Source: Methylocapsa aurea (lineage in GTDB: Bacteria; Pseudomonadota; Alphaproteobacteria; Rhizobiales; Beijerinckiaceae). Taken from it: a stretch of 64,000 bases of DNA. Below are positions 1 to 8,563 of the stretch, one piece after another. The DNA lies in contig NZ_JQKO01000013.1 of assembly GCF_000746085.1 (NCBI RefSeq), forward strand, positions 87,150 to 151,149, given 5' to 3'. The position numbers and the translations under genes are program-made. Below the pieces are notes generated by a model that saw only the letters and a list, made by a program, of their open reading frames with translations, made no database searches and had not been told where the DNA came from. Position 1 is the stretch's first letter; every line of letters begins with the position of its first letter.

Positions 1-2
1 CA

Positions 3-374
3 GCCCTGGCGACAGTTCTGCCCTTCTGCATCAGCAAAGAGATTGTCTCCTTTGCGTTTCCAAAGGAGGCGCGTGACGTCTCACTGCTTTATATTTCTTT
101 TTGCTCCTACTTCGCTTTCGCGTACGCTCTAGTCGCGTTGCTGGCTCCCCTTTATATTGGCGCCCGACGCGCATCCTTGTACGGCATCACCAACTTGGGC
201 TTCACTTTGGGAGGGGCCGCGATTGGAGGCTTGCTGTGCAGCGGCTTCGGCGCTCCTGCCATGATGGGAGCGCTGGCGATCACGACAACGATCTGCGCTA
301 TATACCTTCTTGCATCCATGAGTTGGGCGAGGGATCCACAGGCGCTGAAAGGGGTGGATGATAGACGCCCTTGA
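3..374 (+). CDS. C-terminal part of a multi-spanning membrane protein (transporter or flippase-like), cut by the window edge
   Basis: The reading frame is open from the first bases of the window to TGA at 372-374, so the true start lies upstream. The visible 123 residues hold two or three strongly hydrophobic, glycine- and alanine-rich segments (one around ALVALLAPLYIG, one around GFTLGGAAIGGLL, one around ALAITTTICAIYLL) and a short polar tail. This fits the last helices of an MFS carrier or a polysaccharide flippase, but no family signature is complete. The neighbouring Wzy-like and FkbM genes make a role in surface-polysaccharide export plausible. That role is an inference from context only. 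Confidence 0.5.
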   Translation, partial: ALATVLPFCISKEIVSFAFPKEARDVSLLYISFCSYFAFAYALVALLAPLYIGARRASLYGITNLGFTLGGAAIGGLLCSGFGAPAMMGALAITTTICAIYLLASMSWARDPQALKGVDDRRP

Positions 375-584
375 CCGCCCGGCCTTTCAACATGGCGGAT
401 GTGGCGCAAGAGCGCCGAATGCGGCGTCTCGCCGCAAGATGCGCCCTCCGATATTTGAGCGCCGATGAGCAGCGCCGGTTCGGCGCTCACGTCAATCCTT
501 GCGATGGAGTTGTTTTTTGATTAGCAAAGTGGTCGTTATTGACGCGGCCAAGCAAAATTCTACCTCGCTCCAACGTTGTTTGCA

Positions 585-613
585 TTGAACTGATAAGGAC
601 TGTGGTACATATT
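585..613 (+). promoter_or_regulatory. Possible sigma70-type promoter for the hydrolase gene
   Basis: TTGAAC at 585-590 and CATATT at 608-613 are separated by 17 bases. They lie about 50 bases upstream of the ATG at 660, in an otherwise AT-richer gap. The match is reasonable but not tested. A GAGG ribosome-binding site lies 7 bases before the start codon. Confidence 0.35.
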
Positions 614-659
614 GTGGCAAGCGACCAAGTCGGCCCTGAAGAAGGCGTGAGGCTGGCTC

Positions 660-1925
660 ATGAGGCTATTTGACCTTCGCTTTAAGCGGTTGCGCGACCG
701 TTCCGGCTTAATCATCGGCGCGGCGCTGTTCGTTGCGGCTTTGTCTGGGCTGATCGTCAGCTCTACATTCTCGCGGCCAATGCGCGTTCTGATTATCTGC
801 CTTCTCGCGGCCGGTCTTGGCCTTGGCGCTTTCCTTTTTGTTCCCGCGGCGCCTCGCATCGCTAAAGCACTTCAGCAGCTTGCAGTCCTTCAGCCTCCAA
901 GCGGCCTATCCGGCCCCTCACCGGTCGCGGCCTTCGACGTCGCTCTGCCGTCCCCAACTGGCCAGAGCGCGCCCATCACCGCTCGAATCTGGCATCCTTC
1001 GGAGACCACGTCGCTTTCGCCCAGCGGCCCACCGCTCTCTTGTGCTCTGGCGACAAGCACGCACATTCTACCGCGGGCGCAAGAGCCCTTTGATATTCTT
1101 CTGTACGCGCCGGGCAACGCCAGCCGCAGGAACGACAACGCCTCGACAGCCACTACATTGGCCAGCCACGGGTATGTCGTCATAGCGATCGACGATATCG
1201 AGATCGATCCAAAATCTGCTGTTGAACCTCTCGTTTACGATTACTCGTCTGACGCGGCATATGAAAAGACGCGGCGCAGCGGCGATCGGAAGGTGCTGCT
1301 TGAGGCCGAAAAAGCACTTGCTGCGCTCGATCGACTCCAAGCCTGCGCCAGCATCGACTGGCGAAACAAACTCGATTTCAGCCGCGTCGGCTTTTTCGGC
1401 TTTTCATTTGGCGGGGCCGTCGCGGCCGAGGCGGGCGTGATAGATAAGAGAATCGTCGCCGTGGCTAATCTCGATGGAGCGCTCTTTGGCCATGCCGGCC
1501 TGGGCGCGCTAGACAAGCCCTATATGATCATGAACAGCGATGCTCCCATCCCAAGCATGCGTCAGCTTCAAGCCTCCGACCCGAGCGAACGGAATAGTGC
1601 GACAGCGGCCATTAATGACTTGCGCGAGGAGATCCGGCTCGCCAATCGACCCGATGGCTATTGGTTATGGGTCAAAGGCTCTACTCATGTAGGCTATGCC
1701 GACAATATTTTCGATCGGCGGCACTCCGCGAACTGGGTGACGTTGGATCCAATCCGAATGAAGGAGATTCGCGACACATATCTGCTCGCGTTCTTTGATG
1801 AGCATCTCCGAAAGACGCCGCGTCCCCTCCTCCGTCAAGCCCCTTCGCCTTATGGTGAAGTCGAGCTCCTAGCGGACAGCGCGCCCCGGCTCAGGGAATT
1901 AAGCGCGGCTCCCACTCCAAAGTAA
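660..1925 (+). CDS. Membrane-anchored alpha/beta-hydrolase (PAF-acetylhydrolase/dienelactone-hydrolase-like)
   Basis: This 421-residue protein has two N-terminal membrane segments (about residues 17-35 and 40-62), followed by a large extracytoplasmic or membrane-facing hydrolase domain. The nucleophile elbow GFSFGG places the catalytic serine at residue 249. An Asp in VANLDGALFG and a His in KGSTHVGYADN sit where the rest of the triad is expected. The strand FDILLYAPGNASRRNDN resembles the oxyanion-hole region of the PAF-acetylhydrolase/chlorophyllase-like group. It is therefore probably an esterase or lipase-like enzyme of unknown substrate. A GAGG site 7 bases upstream supports the ATG at 660. 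It sits alone beside surface-polysaccharide genes, so deacylation of an envelope component is possible but unproven. Confidence 0.7.
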   Translation: MRLFDLRFKRLRDRSGLIIGAALFVAALSGLIVSSTFSRPMRVLIICLLAAGLGLGAFLFVPAAPRIAKALQQLAVLQPPSGLSGPSPVAAFDVALPSPTGQSAPITARIWHPSETTSLSPSGPPLSCALATSTHILPRAQEPFDILLYAPGNASRRNDNASTATTLASHGYVVIAIDDIEIDPKSAVEPLVYDYSSDAAYEKTRRSGDRKVLLEAEKALAALDRLQACASIDWRNKLDFSRVGFFGFSFGGAVAAEAGVIDKRIVAVANLDGALFGHAGLGALDKPYMIMNSDAPIPSMRQLQASDPSERNSATAAINDLREEIRLANRPDGYWLWVKGSTHVGYADNIFDRRHSANWVTLDPIRMKEIRDTYLLAFFDEHLRKTPRPLLRQAPSPYGEVELLADSAPRLRELSAAPTPK

Positions 1926-2490
1926 TCCATTTGGCAAAGAATCAGCTGCGCGCAGAAAGCCTGGATAATTGCCGCATTCTCAGCGGCGTCATTTGTGTTC
2001 AGAAGTCCTGATGCCGTTGCCACGATTGTCGGCAATCTATGGCCCTCAATACGATGTCTAGAATCATTGGAGCCAGGGGTCGCTGCGCTGCGCCGCCGAC
2101 GCCTCCGAACGGCTTGCATCGCTGCATCCTTTTTCGTCCAGGCGTCCCTGGCCTCGGAGAACAAGTACGCGATACAGACCGCATCAACTAGAACTTGCTT
2201 GAATCCCCCGTTGACCAGTCCGGACTATGGAATGCCGAGGACTCTTATTTCGGGCGTTCCCACTGCTGCGGCCGGGGTTCCGAGAAGGAAGCCGCCACCA
2301 TCACGGGGCAGCCACGGCTGCATAGTCCTCTTCTGACAAAATTGAACAATAAAATGGAGCAATATTGCAGGAAGCGAGATTGCAGGCGCCGATTGTGGTA
2401 TCGTTTGATATCCTTTGATCGGTCCGCGAACCGGAGACTGGATTACTGAGAGAAAAATAATTGCTAATTCGCAGGACTTATGAGCAGACG
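1926..2490 (+). other. Gene-free stretch before the polymerase gene
   Basis: Several short open frames occur on both strands, but none has a good ribosome-binding site, recognisable family or consistent codon use. The last 100 bases become AT-rich towards the polymerase gene. I see no RNA gene or clear terminator here. It may contain the remains of a decayed gene. Confidence 0.4.
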
Positions 2491-3900
2491 ATGCATAATA
2501 CAGCAAATACAATTAGCTTGCGTGCTCCGCTTATACTATTACTCTTCTCTATTTCGTTCGTATCGTTCAGGCTAGCAATTCCCTATCAGCCTCAGTATGG
2601 AGAGTCGCTGACAATTCTCGCAGCTTGCATTTGCGCTCTATTCGTAATGCTCCTCGACAATTTGCTGGATCCACGTCCCCGGCCTGTTCACTTATTGTTT
2701 TGTATTTATATGATATTCTATTATCTTTTGCCTGGGTATTTCCATACCGTTTACGGGCGTTTTCCTTTTTTTGAAGCTGGATTTGCTCCCGATAAGGTCT
2801 TAAATGCTGCAATAGTCGTGGCGATATTTATCATATGCGCAACCGCTGGCCTCAGCATCAACTTTCCCTCCCGCGGCGGCGCCCCGCGCGTGACCATTCC
2901 TGCAAATCTTCAAAATGCAGCGCTATTTTGCGCCGCTGCCGCTGTGGTCGCCGGCGCCATGTATGGATTTGGCAGCCTCCTTACAGTTCGCGGCGAGGAC
3001 GTGTTCGCGGATACATTGCCGTCGCCAACGCGATTGATAATAGGAGCAATCGCGCGCTCAGGCAGCTTCTACGCATTTTTGTTCGCCATTTTTGCGTTTT
3101 TGTCTCAAAAAAGCGCTCCCGTCTTAGTCATGGCGATAGTAACTGGCTCTGTTTTCCTCCTCTTCAATTCGCCTCTTGCCATTCCGCGATATGTCCTCGC
3201 TAGTTATCTCATTGCGGCCTTTTGTGTCTTCCTTAAGGTTACTAGAATACAAAAGCTCGCCTTAGCTTTAGCGCTCGTGGCCTCACAGGCAACATTATTC
3301 TCGTATATCAGCTATATTTCGAGAGGAGATCCAAGCACCACATTTAGATTTGACCCTTTTGAATATTATGTGACAAGCGGAGATTTCGATGGCCTGCAGT
3401 CTACAATCAATGTGGTTGCGATGCATGATGAGAAGGGTGGAAAAGAAGGCATAAACTTACTTTCAGCCGTCTTGTTTTTCCTCCCGAGGTCTTTTTGGCC
3501 GCAAAAGAGCATGGGAACAGGTCCAGAGGCGGGCATTTATGCTGGTTACCCATTTGTAAATCTTTCCTCCCCGCTGCCGAGCGAATTCTACGTCGACTTC
3601 GGATTGCCTGGCGTTGTAGTGCTATCCTTTCTCTTTGGTCTGTTTGTCAGACTATGCGATGACTATCTTCTCCATTTCAAGAAAACCTCGGATCCTGTCG
3701 GCCAGGTCCTCGTCGGAACCGTTGCCGGATATATCTTTATTATCCTGCGCGGGTCCTTGGTCGCCACATTAGGTCCAATTGCCTTGTCGCTGTTCATCGC
3801 CAGCGTTTGTCACCGATTCACGACCCGGCCCAGTTCTGCGTCCTCTCCTGCACGAACACTATCTAGGGATGACGCCGGCAGGATCACTTCCCGCAAATGA
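2491..3900 (+). CDS. Putative O-antigen/exopolysaccharide polymerase (Wzy-like), multi-spanning membrane protein
   Basis: The product (469 residues from the ATG at 2491; an in-frame TTG at 2461 would add 10) has about ten to twelve hydrophobic segments over its whole length. A large polar loop of roughly 100 residues lies in the second half (after SYISYISRGDPST). Long length, many helices and one large late periplasmic loop are the hallmark of Wzy/O-antigen ligase-type proteins, which join polysaccharide repeat units in the inner membrane. Sequence conservation in this group is low, so the call rests on topology and neighbours (FkbM methyltransferase, possible flippase, GH71 glucanase). The gene is clearly richer in A+T than the housekeeping genes to the right, which suggests acquisition by transfer. 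No strong Shine-Dalgarno sequence is visible for either start. Confidence 0.6.
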   Translation: MHNTANTISLRAPLILLLFSISFVSFRLAIPYQPQYGESLTILAACICALFVMLLDNLLDPRPRPVHLLFCIYMIFYYLLPGYFHTVYGRFPFFEAGFAPDKVLNAAIVVAIFIICATAGLSINFPSRGGAPRVTIPANLQNAALFCAAAAVVAGAMYGFGSLLTVRGEDVFADTLPSPTRLIIGAIARSGSFYAFLFAIFAFLSQKSAPVLVMAIVTGSVFLLFNSPLAIPRYVLASYLIAAFCVFLKVTRIQKLALALALVASQATLFSYISYISRGDPSTTFRFDPFEYYVTSGDFDGLQSTINVVAMHDEKGGKEGINLLSAVLFFLPRSFWPQKSMGTGPEAGIYAGYPFVNLSSPLPSEFYVDFGLPGVVVLSFLFGLFVRLCDDYLLHFKKTSDPVGQVLVGTVAGYIFIILRGSLVATLGPIALSLFIASVCHRFTTRPSSASSPARTLSRDDAGRITSRK

Positions 3901-3989
3901 GCTGACAAGATAGGATCCCGGCGCATCCACTTGTTGAGCATTTTGTACGAAGTGGGTCGCGCTGGGGGATAAGAAATGCCAACGAGCAA

Positions 3990-4800
3990 TTTTCATTCGA
4001 TCTGAAACTGCCCTATCTTGAATCGACAATCAGCGCATCCAAAGCATCGCGCTGGCGAGGTGGACGAAGCTGAGGAAATGCAGGGCGCGCCGTTCACCGC
4101 ACCTTGCGAAACGGCGGAAGTGCTTGAACTTGTTGAGGCATAGTTAGATGCATTGCGCAGGCGGTAGATGGTCTTGTCACAGGAGCGGGGATGTTTGCGG
4201 GTTGGGTTGGATGGGATCACAGCCTTTGGGCCCGGGCCGGCGATGAAGTCGCGCTGAGCTGAACGCGGCTGTCGTAGCCGGCGTCGGCGATGACGCGACT
4301 GGTCTGTGGCCTGTCTAGAGAAGCTGGAGCTTGGATGGCGTCGCCAGTCTGACGAGGCGTAAGGACGAAACACAGCGGTCAACGATGACCATCAGCAAGC
4401 ATATCAACCTTTGTGGTCAATCTGCCTTGGGAACACCCGAAAGCCTGGTTCCGCCTCCCCTTTTCCGGTCGCTGGCTGCTGATGGGCGCGAACCAGAGCG
4501 GCATCGAGCATGAGATGCTCGTCCTTTAAATCGCCAATGAGCGCCTCGAATAGGTGCTCCCGGACGCTGGCCTTGGCCCTGCGGGAGAAGCGCTTGCGCA
4601 GTCTCTTCGACTTGCCTCGCTGCGACGGATCCCGCCAATGCGCGCCCGAGCGCAAAACCCATAGAGCGCCCTTCACGAACAGGCGTTTGACAACCACAAT
4701 TTGGCCCCAATCGCTGGCATTGCCAGATAGCAAGAGGGGCGCCTCCCTCTGCGCCGTCGTCAATTATCTCTTCGCTATTCGCTGCGTTCCGATTCATGAA
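3990..4800 (-). mobile_element. Degenerate IS5-family (IS427-like) transposase, frameshifted
   Basis: On the minus strand the N-terminal half (about 4797 down to 4404) reads like the first part of an IS5-type transposase: WRDPSQRGKSKRLRKRFSRR, then LMLDAALVRAHQ. The C-terminal half (about 4382 down to 3993) contains IPSNPTRKHPRSCDKTIYRLRN, followed in another frame by a segment with HFRRFARCGERRALHFLSF and ASAMLWMR, the typical end of these proteins. At least two frame changes separate the pieces, so no intact transposase is made. I could not find clear terminal inverted repeats or target duplications. It is an old insertion inside the polysaccharide region. Confidence 0.75.
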
Positions 4801-5019
4801 ATCGAAAACACAATCAATCAGCTCTCAGGCTACTTGAGAATCGTAATTATGAATTATATCCAAAGCAAGTTCCAAGCTGAAGAAAACTATAAAGTTCCCA
4901 AGTTAGCACGGTTCTAAATCCAAGATGCGCGCTGGCGAAGGAGGCCGGAAGGCATGGCCAGGCTCAATCGGTCGATCTGCACCCAGAAAAATCAGGCATG
5001 AGCCGCTTCTTTCGGCGCC

Positions 5020-5026
5020 AAGGAGG
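5020..5026 (+). promoter_or_regulatory. Strong ribosome-binding site that fixes the fkbM-type start
   Basis: AAGGAGG ends 7 bases before the ATG at 5034. An upstream in-frame ATG at 4998 has no such site, so translation most likely starts at 5034. Confidence 0.8.
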
Positions 5027-5033
5027 CTATTCA

Positions 5034-5690
5034 ATGATTCGAAAAATATTTCAGTGGTTGCCAATTTCGGCGAAAGGAAAAAAATATCTCAAATTCGTAT
5101 TCTTTTTTGGAGCTTCACGTTTAGGAATTGTTCAGCGACCGGCGCTCAATGGGCTGGACCTGAAACTCGAAAAATATCTTCCTTATTCTGGTGGCGTCTT
5201 TGTCGAGGCCGGCGCGAATGACGGGATCAGCCAGTCAAATACTTGGTATTTCGAGACTTATCGTGAATGGTCTGGTCTGCTAATCGAGCCGATTCCCGAA
5301 TTAGCCAGAATGGCTCATAGATTCCGCAAATCGCCCGTTGCCAATGTCGCGCTTTGCGGACGCGATAAAGACGGATCCTCTATATATCTAAATGTCAATG
5401 ACCTTATGACAAAGGTTAGCGACAACAAGGAAGGATCTATAAAAATAAATGCAAGAGCATTATCAAGCCTTCTTGACGATTACAAGATCACTTGTATTGA
5501 TTTGTTTTCTTTGGATGTAGAAGGATTTGAGCTTAATGTTTTGGATGGCCTAAATTTGGACCGCCATGCACCAAAATTTATATTAATCGAGACAGCTAAC
5601 ATTGACGCAGTACTCCTGAAGCTGCAGGGCCGATATGAGATGCGCGACAAATTGAGCTTCCACGACTATCTGTTACAGCATAAATCATAG
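5034..5690 (+). CDS. FkbM-family SAM-dependent methyltransferase
   Basis: This 218-residue protein carries the two hallmarks of the FkbM (Methyltransf_21) family: a glycine-rich SAM-binding loop FVEAGANDGISQSNT near residues 55-70, and the later motif LFSLDVEGFELNVLDGL. Members O-methylate sugars in polysaccharides, glycolipids or secondary metabolites. Its place between a Wzy-like polymerase and a GH71 glucanase suggests a surface glycan as substrate (inference). The chosen start follows a near-perfect AAGGAGG site; a start at 4998 would add 12 residues. Base composition is AT-rich (many AAA, ATT and TTG codons) compared with the GC-rich core genes, which fits horizontal transfer with its neighbours. 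The stop is followed by degenerate palindromic repeats shared with the convergent GH71 gene. Confidence 0.85.
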   Translation: MIRKIFQWLPISAKGKKYLKFVFFFGASRLGIVQRPALNGLDLKLEKYLPYSGGVFVEAGANDGISQSNTWYFETYREWSGLLIEPIPELARMAHRFRKSPVANVALCGRDKDGSSIYLNVNDLMTKVSDNKEGSIKINARALSSLLDDYKITCIDLFSLDVEGFELNVLDGLNLDRHAPKFILIETANIDAVLLKLQGRYEMRDKLSFHDYLLQHKS

Positions 5691-6120
5691 CAGTAAGAAC
5701 AAAGCCCAAGAACTGATCGAGATTTTCGATTCTTTGGAGCGCTTTGCAAAGGCGCATTTTCTTAACGCGAACCGGCTTTGGCTTCGCTCGAAAGTGCTCT
5801 GGGGCTTCAACTCTGAGCACCATTTCCCGATCGGATGATTCAATCCGATCGGGAACAATTCCATGGTCTCTCTGGCATTTCCGGTGGACTGGCTCAACGT
5901 CGGCGGCGCGATCCACCACGCGCAGCCAGATCACTTCCCGACCAGATGGAAACATCTGATCGCACAGGAATCGCGACGATCCCATGCCAAAGGATTGGAG
6001 CATCTTCTGATCGAAAAAGTCGGTCAACTTTTTTAGAACATGCCCTAGCCGCAGCGACCGCCCCCAAGTGCTATCTCTCCCCCACGATGCGGCTCAGGGC
6101 CTTGGCGATGGAGCGCACCG
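5691..6120 (+). repeat. Cluster of degenerate palindromic repeat modules between two convergent genes
   Basis: Three pieces of the window-wide repeat family are recognisable. At 5751-5810 is a variant of the module that reads 'cttaacgcgaaccgg ... cttcgctcgaaa'. At 5824-5855 is a perfect 13-bp inverted repeat (ttcccgatcggat, 6-base loop). At about 5998-6048 is a variant of the 'agcatgttct ... agaacatgc' module. No gene is evident here. The hairpins could act as transcription terminators for both flanking genes. Confidence 0.7.
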
Positions 6121-7692
6121 CTACTGCATTGCGATCGTGCATACGCCCGCCGCTGAAGCGCTCCCACTCCAATAGGTGAGATCAAGAACACCTGTCGGAA
6201 GGCCCGAATTCGAATAGATCTTTGGGTTGCCGGTGACGGTAACCGCCCAGGCGCCGGCGCGCATGAGCTTGATATCGGGGGTGCCCGCCCCGAGCGGAAC
6301 GGTGAATGATTGCACGCCCGCGGATACGGTCTTGGTATAGGTGGTGCCGCCGGTCTGGACAAAAATCGTTCCGGGCGCTTTGAGAAACGCGAGAACCTCG
6401 ACCTTATCCTGCGGCGTTTGTGGATATGACAAGCGCGTTGTCTGCGACTGCGCCGGGGCAGCCGCCTGCGTCGATTCCTTGCGGTAGAAATAATAGAGGA
6501 CGTCATGCGTGATCGCCGGTTGAACGCCGGTTCTGTACCAGGTCGAATAATAGCCAGTCAGATTGTAAAAGCCGGTTCCGCTGTCGCCAGTCGCGCTCAT
6601 CGCGGGTGCGATATGAGTAGATTCGGTAAAGTCACTCCATGTAGCAATATGGACAATATCCGCCTTGCTCTGAATGACGCCGGCCCAAGCGTTTCGGTAG
6701 GCAAGGCTGTTGTACGCTTCATCATAGATGAAGTCTTTTGGCCGATAGCCCTGTGGCGTGATGCCCGCAAGGAAAATTGGAGCTCTCGAGGAGCGCACCC
6801 GAGAGGCCCCAAGAAGCGTCCAGCTTAACTGGTCAGGCGTTCCAGGATTGGCCCAATTGCCAAGCCCGACGCTAATGCTCGCGTATTGGTCAACGTATGT
6901 TTGTGCCAAGCTGCCAAAAGTGGGCAGGAAGGCAATATTAATTCCCTGTGCCTTCAACCCATTTAGCGTCGAGGACCATGCGCTTGGGCTGACCCTCTCG
7001 GATGAAAACGGCGACAGGACCAAGCGTCCGTCAGTATGATGGTAGAGGGAAGGATGGGCGTATACAGCTTTGACTATGGTCGTCACCGCGCTGGTATTTC
7101 CTGCGAGCGCGGACATGTCTGGCATGAGGAGAATTTTGAAGCGCGGGTCCACCGCCTGCGCTGCTTGAAGCATCATTTGTAGCTTGCCCCCGGCGGCAGC
7201 CTCGCCAGTGCTCATAACGTTAAACGCAAAGCCGTTAATGCCTCGGGCAATCGCTAGCCGGATTTCCTTCTGCATATTGAGTGATTGCCAGTTCGAGGCC
7301 GCCATCGGCGCGCTTGGCAAAGGACGAGCGCGCAGAAACCCTCCCTGCCCTAAGAACTTATTATTTTCCCCATGAGGATTGAGATAGTTTACTGTGTAAT
7401 AGTCCTTGGTCCATACTAGATTATCTATGGATATCGGAAATGGATAGAAATAGTGAGCGAAAACCTTTTTTGGCGAATTGAGGACCGCATCTGCGGAAGG
7501 CGGGTCAATTGGCAGACAAGGGTCAGTGCTGGTTGCCGCGAAAATTGGACCGTTTAGTAATAGTATAAGCAGAAATGATGCGAAAGCGTGCATTTTTTTC
7601 TTTCGCATTCGAATTATTGGCGAAGATGGTTTCATCACGCTTCTGGCAGGCGACGGACGCCCAGGCTGAAAAACTTCGCTTTGTCTTTGCAT
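6121..7692 (-). CDS. Exported glycoside hydrolase, GH71-like (alpha-1,3-glucanase family)
   Basis: The mature domain opens with KVFAHYFYPFPISIDN, followed by INGFAFNVMS, ILLMPDMSAL and IATWSDFTESTHIAP. These resemble the conserved TIM-barrel blocks of GH71 enzymes, including the HYF start, an acidic LMPDMS strand and the W(S/N)D(F/Y)xES motif. GH71 enzymes cut alpha-1,3-glucan and are best known from fungi. The last ~120 residues form a small beta-rich tail. An exported form is clear from MRKKKMHAFASFLLILLLN with cleavage after FAA. The start is ambiguous: 7692 has an AAGGGA site, but the signal peptide proper begins at the Met at 7608. The product (523 residues from 7692) could trim the bacterium's own capsule or degrade fungal walls; the sequence does not decide which. 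Confidence 0.7.
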   Translation of the reverse strand: MQRQSEVFQPGRPSPARSVMKPSSPIIRMRKKKMHAFASFLLILLLNGPIFAATSTDPCLPIDPPSADAVLNSPKKVFAHYFYPFPISIDNLVWTKDYYTVNYLNPHGENNKFLGQGGFLRARPLPSAPMAASNWQSLNMQKEIRLAIARGINGFAFNVMSTGEAAAGGKLQMMLQAAQAVDPRFKILLMPDMSALAGNTSAVTTIVKAVYAHPSLYHHTDGRLVLSPFSSERVSPSAWSSTLNGLKAQGINIAFLPTFGSLAQTYVDQYASISVGLGNWANPGTPDQLSWTLLGASRVRSSRAPIFLAGITPQGYRPKDFIYDEAYNSLAYRNAWAGVIQSKADIVHIATWSDFTESTHIAPAMSATGDSGTGFYNLTGYYSTWYRTGVQPAITHDVLYYFYRKESTQAAAPAQSQTTRLSYPQTPQDKVEVLAFLKAPGTIFVQTGGTTYTKTVSAGVQSFTVPLGAGTPDIKLMRAGAWAVTVTGNPKIYSNSGLPTGVLDLTYWSGSASAAGVCTIAMQ

Positions 7693-8563
7693 AACGGTCC
7701 CTTTTGACGCGGAAAACGATATGCTTTGGGATATTTTAAAATTATGTCTGCAACATTTGAAAATTATGTCTGTAACAAGAAAATGTCAGGATGCATTAGT
7801 TATCACGGTCACGCTTTAGTAGCGATAGCGCTTATTATATAGAAATGCATATGATATAATAGTTACAACTATAATAATGATTTATATATGGCAGACGCAT
7901 GAATAACATTTATTATATAAACAATAAATTGGCGGCGTCACAAATGCGACAAAAGCAACAAGAACATTGTAATGAGGTACTTGCTAATATAAGTATTATA
8001 TTTGCAAGATATATAATATTTTTGTCATACTTTTATTTGTATTTTATTTATGTATTTGCTGTATAATAACGGGCTGTATAGAGTATTAAGGTCCACCGTC
8101 ATTCGCCGTCCTGGTAAATTATTGTCATTTATGTATTTAATTCAAGGCCTGCCGCAATTGGGTTTGCCGCGAGGCTCACGCTGAATGTGGCGTGGGCGCG
8201 GATCGAGGCCGCCGAAGATAGCGGCGAACGTTACGGTCCAATTGTTGACCAGATAGGCCTTCGCCGGATCGATCATTTCTGAGAAAAAAATGCAGGCCGG
8301 TCTCGCCGGCAGATTGTTCGGGCGACCGCCCAGCCGCGCTTGCTCCAAGCGCGCGCGGCGCGGCTGTAGGGCGCACGCGCCTACATTCTGCGTGTTGACT
8401 GGAACGTTCGACTGAATTGACCGGGTCGCGCCGCCCTATAGACCGCCGAACCGATCTGCCTAAAACCGCATCGAGGGCGCTTCGATGCACAGTTTAATCG
8501 CTCAAAGTCGGGACCGCCGGCCCTTGTAAGGCGACAGCGGTCCCATATGCGCAAGACTGGGCC
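7693..8563. other. Long gene-free stretch with an extremely AT-rich core
   Basis: From about 7730 to 8150 the sequence is dominated by A and T (many TATAAT-, TTATAT- and ATATAAT-like strings), in sharp contrast to the GC-rich flanks. There is no long open frame. From about 8150 to 8563 base composition returns to normal and short frames appear on the minus strand, without recognisable homology. The AT-rich part may be the regulatory region of the GH71 gene, a site for nucleoid-associated silencing proteins, or foreign DNA. Confidence 0.6.

Noticed and set aside
4510..4917. 135-codon plus-strand frame
   Set aside because: Mostly antisense to the degenerate IS5 transposase.
8142..8490. Minus-strand frames of 68 and 104 codons after the AT-rich tract
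   Set aside because: No homology or start signals; possible decayed DNA only.
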